Under the pieces are notes generated by a model, which did not search any database, had not been told where the DNA came from, and saw only the letters and a list, made by a program, of their open reading frames with translations. This document shows, piece after piece, positions 5,928 to 6,189 of a DNA stretch of 6,189 bases. Position numbers and translations under genes: made by a program. The stretch comes from Clostridiales bacterium (lineage in GTDB: Bacteria > Bacillota > Clostridia > Christensenellales > CAG-138), in NCBI GenBank assembly GCA_003486785.1, contig DNFZ01000231.1, positions 7,838-14,026 on the forward strand. Reading direction: 5' to 3'. Within the stretch, counting starts at the first letter, position 1, and the number at the start of each line of letters is the position of its first letter.

Positions 5928-6189
5928 GATGATCTGACACAACGCAAAATCATATATAACTTGTACTTGGCATCCATTTACGGTAAGATAATCAAAAGAA
6001 TTCAGCCGTTGTGTTGTCTAATGCGAAAAAACGCAGAGAAAAGCGCGATGCAACACGCATTTCGCGAAGGATACGCCTTCTTCCGGTTAATCGGACAGTT
6101 TTGGCTGATGACGGGAAAAAACAACGGGGCAAGTACAAAAAAATCTTGCATATTTCTTCGATTTCGGCAAAAATGATGATACAAACCAT
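5928..6189. other. Gene-free, AT-rich tail with short inverted repeats
   Basis: No convincing gene is found on either strand here. Composition shifts abruptly from GC-rich coding to AT-rich with A-runs. Short inverted repeats are visible: 6022-6035 (4-bp stem, A6 loop), 6044-6066 (8 bp with a 2-nt bulge), 6066-6080 (5 bp, GAAGG/CCTTC) and 6129-6149 (5 bp, GCAAG/CTTGC). GTGTTG at 6011-6016 can also pair with CAACAC at 6051-6056, in the loop of the second hairpin. This looks like intergenic regulatory sequence ahead of a gene beyond the window, but no known RNA family is recognised. Confidence 0.5.
5961..5989 (+). promoter_or_regulatory. Weak sigma70-like promoter candidate
   Basis: TTGTAC (5961-5966) and TAAGAT (5984-5989) are separated by 17 nt in AT-rich sequence downstream of the last gene; GATAAT (5987-5992) is an alternative -10 at a less favourable spacing. 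The box matches are only partial (3/6 and 4/6), and no gene begins within the window after it, so this is a candidate only. It could serve a gene beyond 6189 or a small transcript. Confidence 0.22.

Noticed and set aside
5096..5977. 293-codon open frame on the minus strand
   Set aside because: It overlaps the hydrolase and membrane-protein genes, and the low-complexity, Arg-rich translation has no family resemblance.
6021..6176. 51-codon plus-strand open frame in the AT-rich tail
   Set aside because: There is no ribosome site before its ATG and no recognisable sequence; the Lys/Phe-rich ending reflects A and T runs.
5992..6189. Minus-strand open frame that could be the start of a convergent gene
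   Set aside because: The ATG at the right edge gives a 65-residue Phe/Ile/Arg-rich product that ends within the window, with no visible family features and no sequence available upstream to judge a ribosome site.
1..6189. CRISPR array, tRNA/rRNA genes, insertion sequences or defence genes
   Set aside because: No regularly spaced direct repeats, tRNA-like cloverleaf, transposase motifs or terminal inverted repeats were seen.

Overview
The window is GC-rich (GC-biased third codon positions, strong GGAGG-type ribosome binding sites, tight gene packing). It carries one plus-strand gene string that reads as a catabolic operon. The codon bias, Shine-Dalgarno (SD) sites and protein flavour fit an anaerobic, GC-rich Firmicutes/Clostridia-type or similar bacterium. 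This is inference; there is no rRNA or other taxonomic marker in the window.

Layout. Positions 1-138 hold the C-terminal tail of a thiolase-superfamily protein (SCP-x/acetyl-CoA acetyltransferase type). It is followed 13 nt later by a small DUF35 zinc-ribbon/OB-fold protein (152-517), the usual partner of such thiolases. Next comes a tightly coupled trio: a DUF2877/AllH-like protein (522-1412), an FdrA/AllF-like protein (1409-2980, 4-nt ATGA overlap) and a DUF1116/AllG-like protein (2982-4406, 1-nt gap). After a 72-nt leader with a consensus AGGAGG comes a cyclase-family metal-dependent hydrolase (4479-5279) with an intact HxGTHxDxPxH motif. An 80-nt gap with a strong GC hairpin (5296-5330) separates this from a 180-residue single-pass membrane protein of unknown function (5360-5902). 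The last ~287 bases (5903-6189) have no convincing gene. They start with a nested hairpin over the stop codon and become AT-rich, with several short inverted repeats and a weak promoter candidate.

How the genes may work together. In E. coli the same three families (FdrA/AllF, YlbE/AllG, YlbF/AllH) have been reported to be jointly required for oxamate carbamoyltransferase activity in allantoin catabolism, making carbamoyl phosphate from an N-carbamoyl substrate; a carbamate kinase then makes ATP. Here the trio sits not with allantoin genes but between a thiolase/DUF35 pair and a cyclase-family hydrolase. A reasonable hypothesis is that the hydrolase opens a cyclic amide/ureide (or hydrolyses a similar bond), the AllFGH-like complex performs a carbamoyl (or other acyl) transfer to phosphate, and the thiolase/DUF35 pair handles an acyl-CoA thioester from the carbon skeleton. 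No carbamate kinase, transporter or regulator is visible, so substrate and direction are unproven. This gene combination is the most interesting feature of the window.
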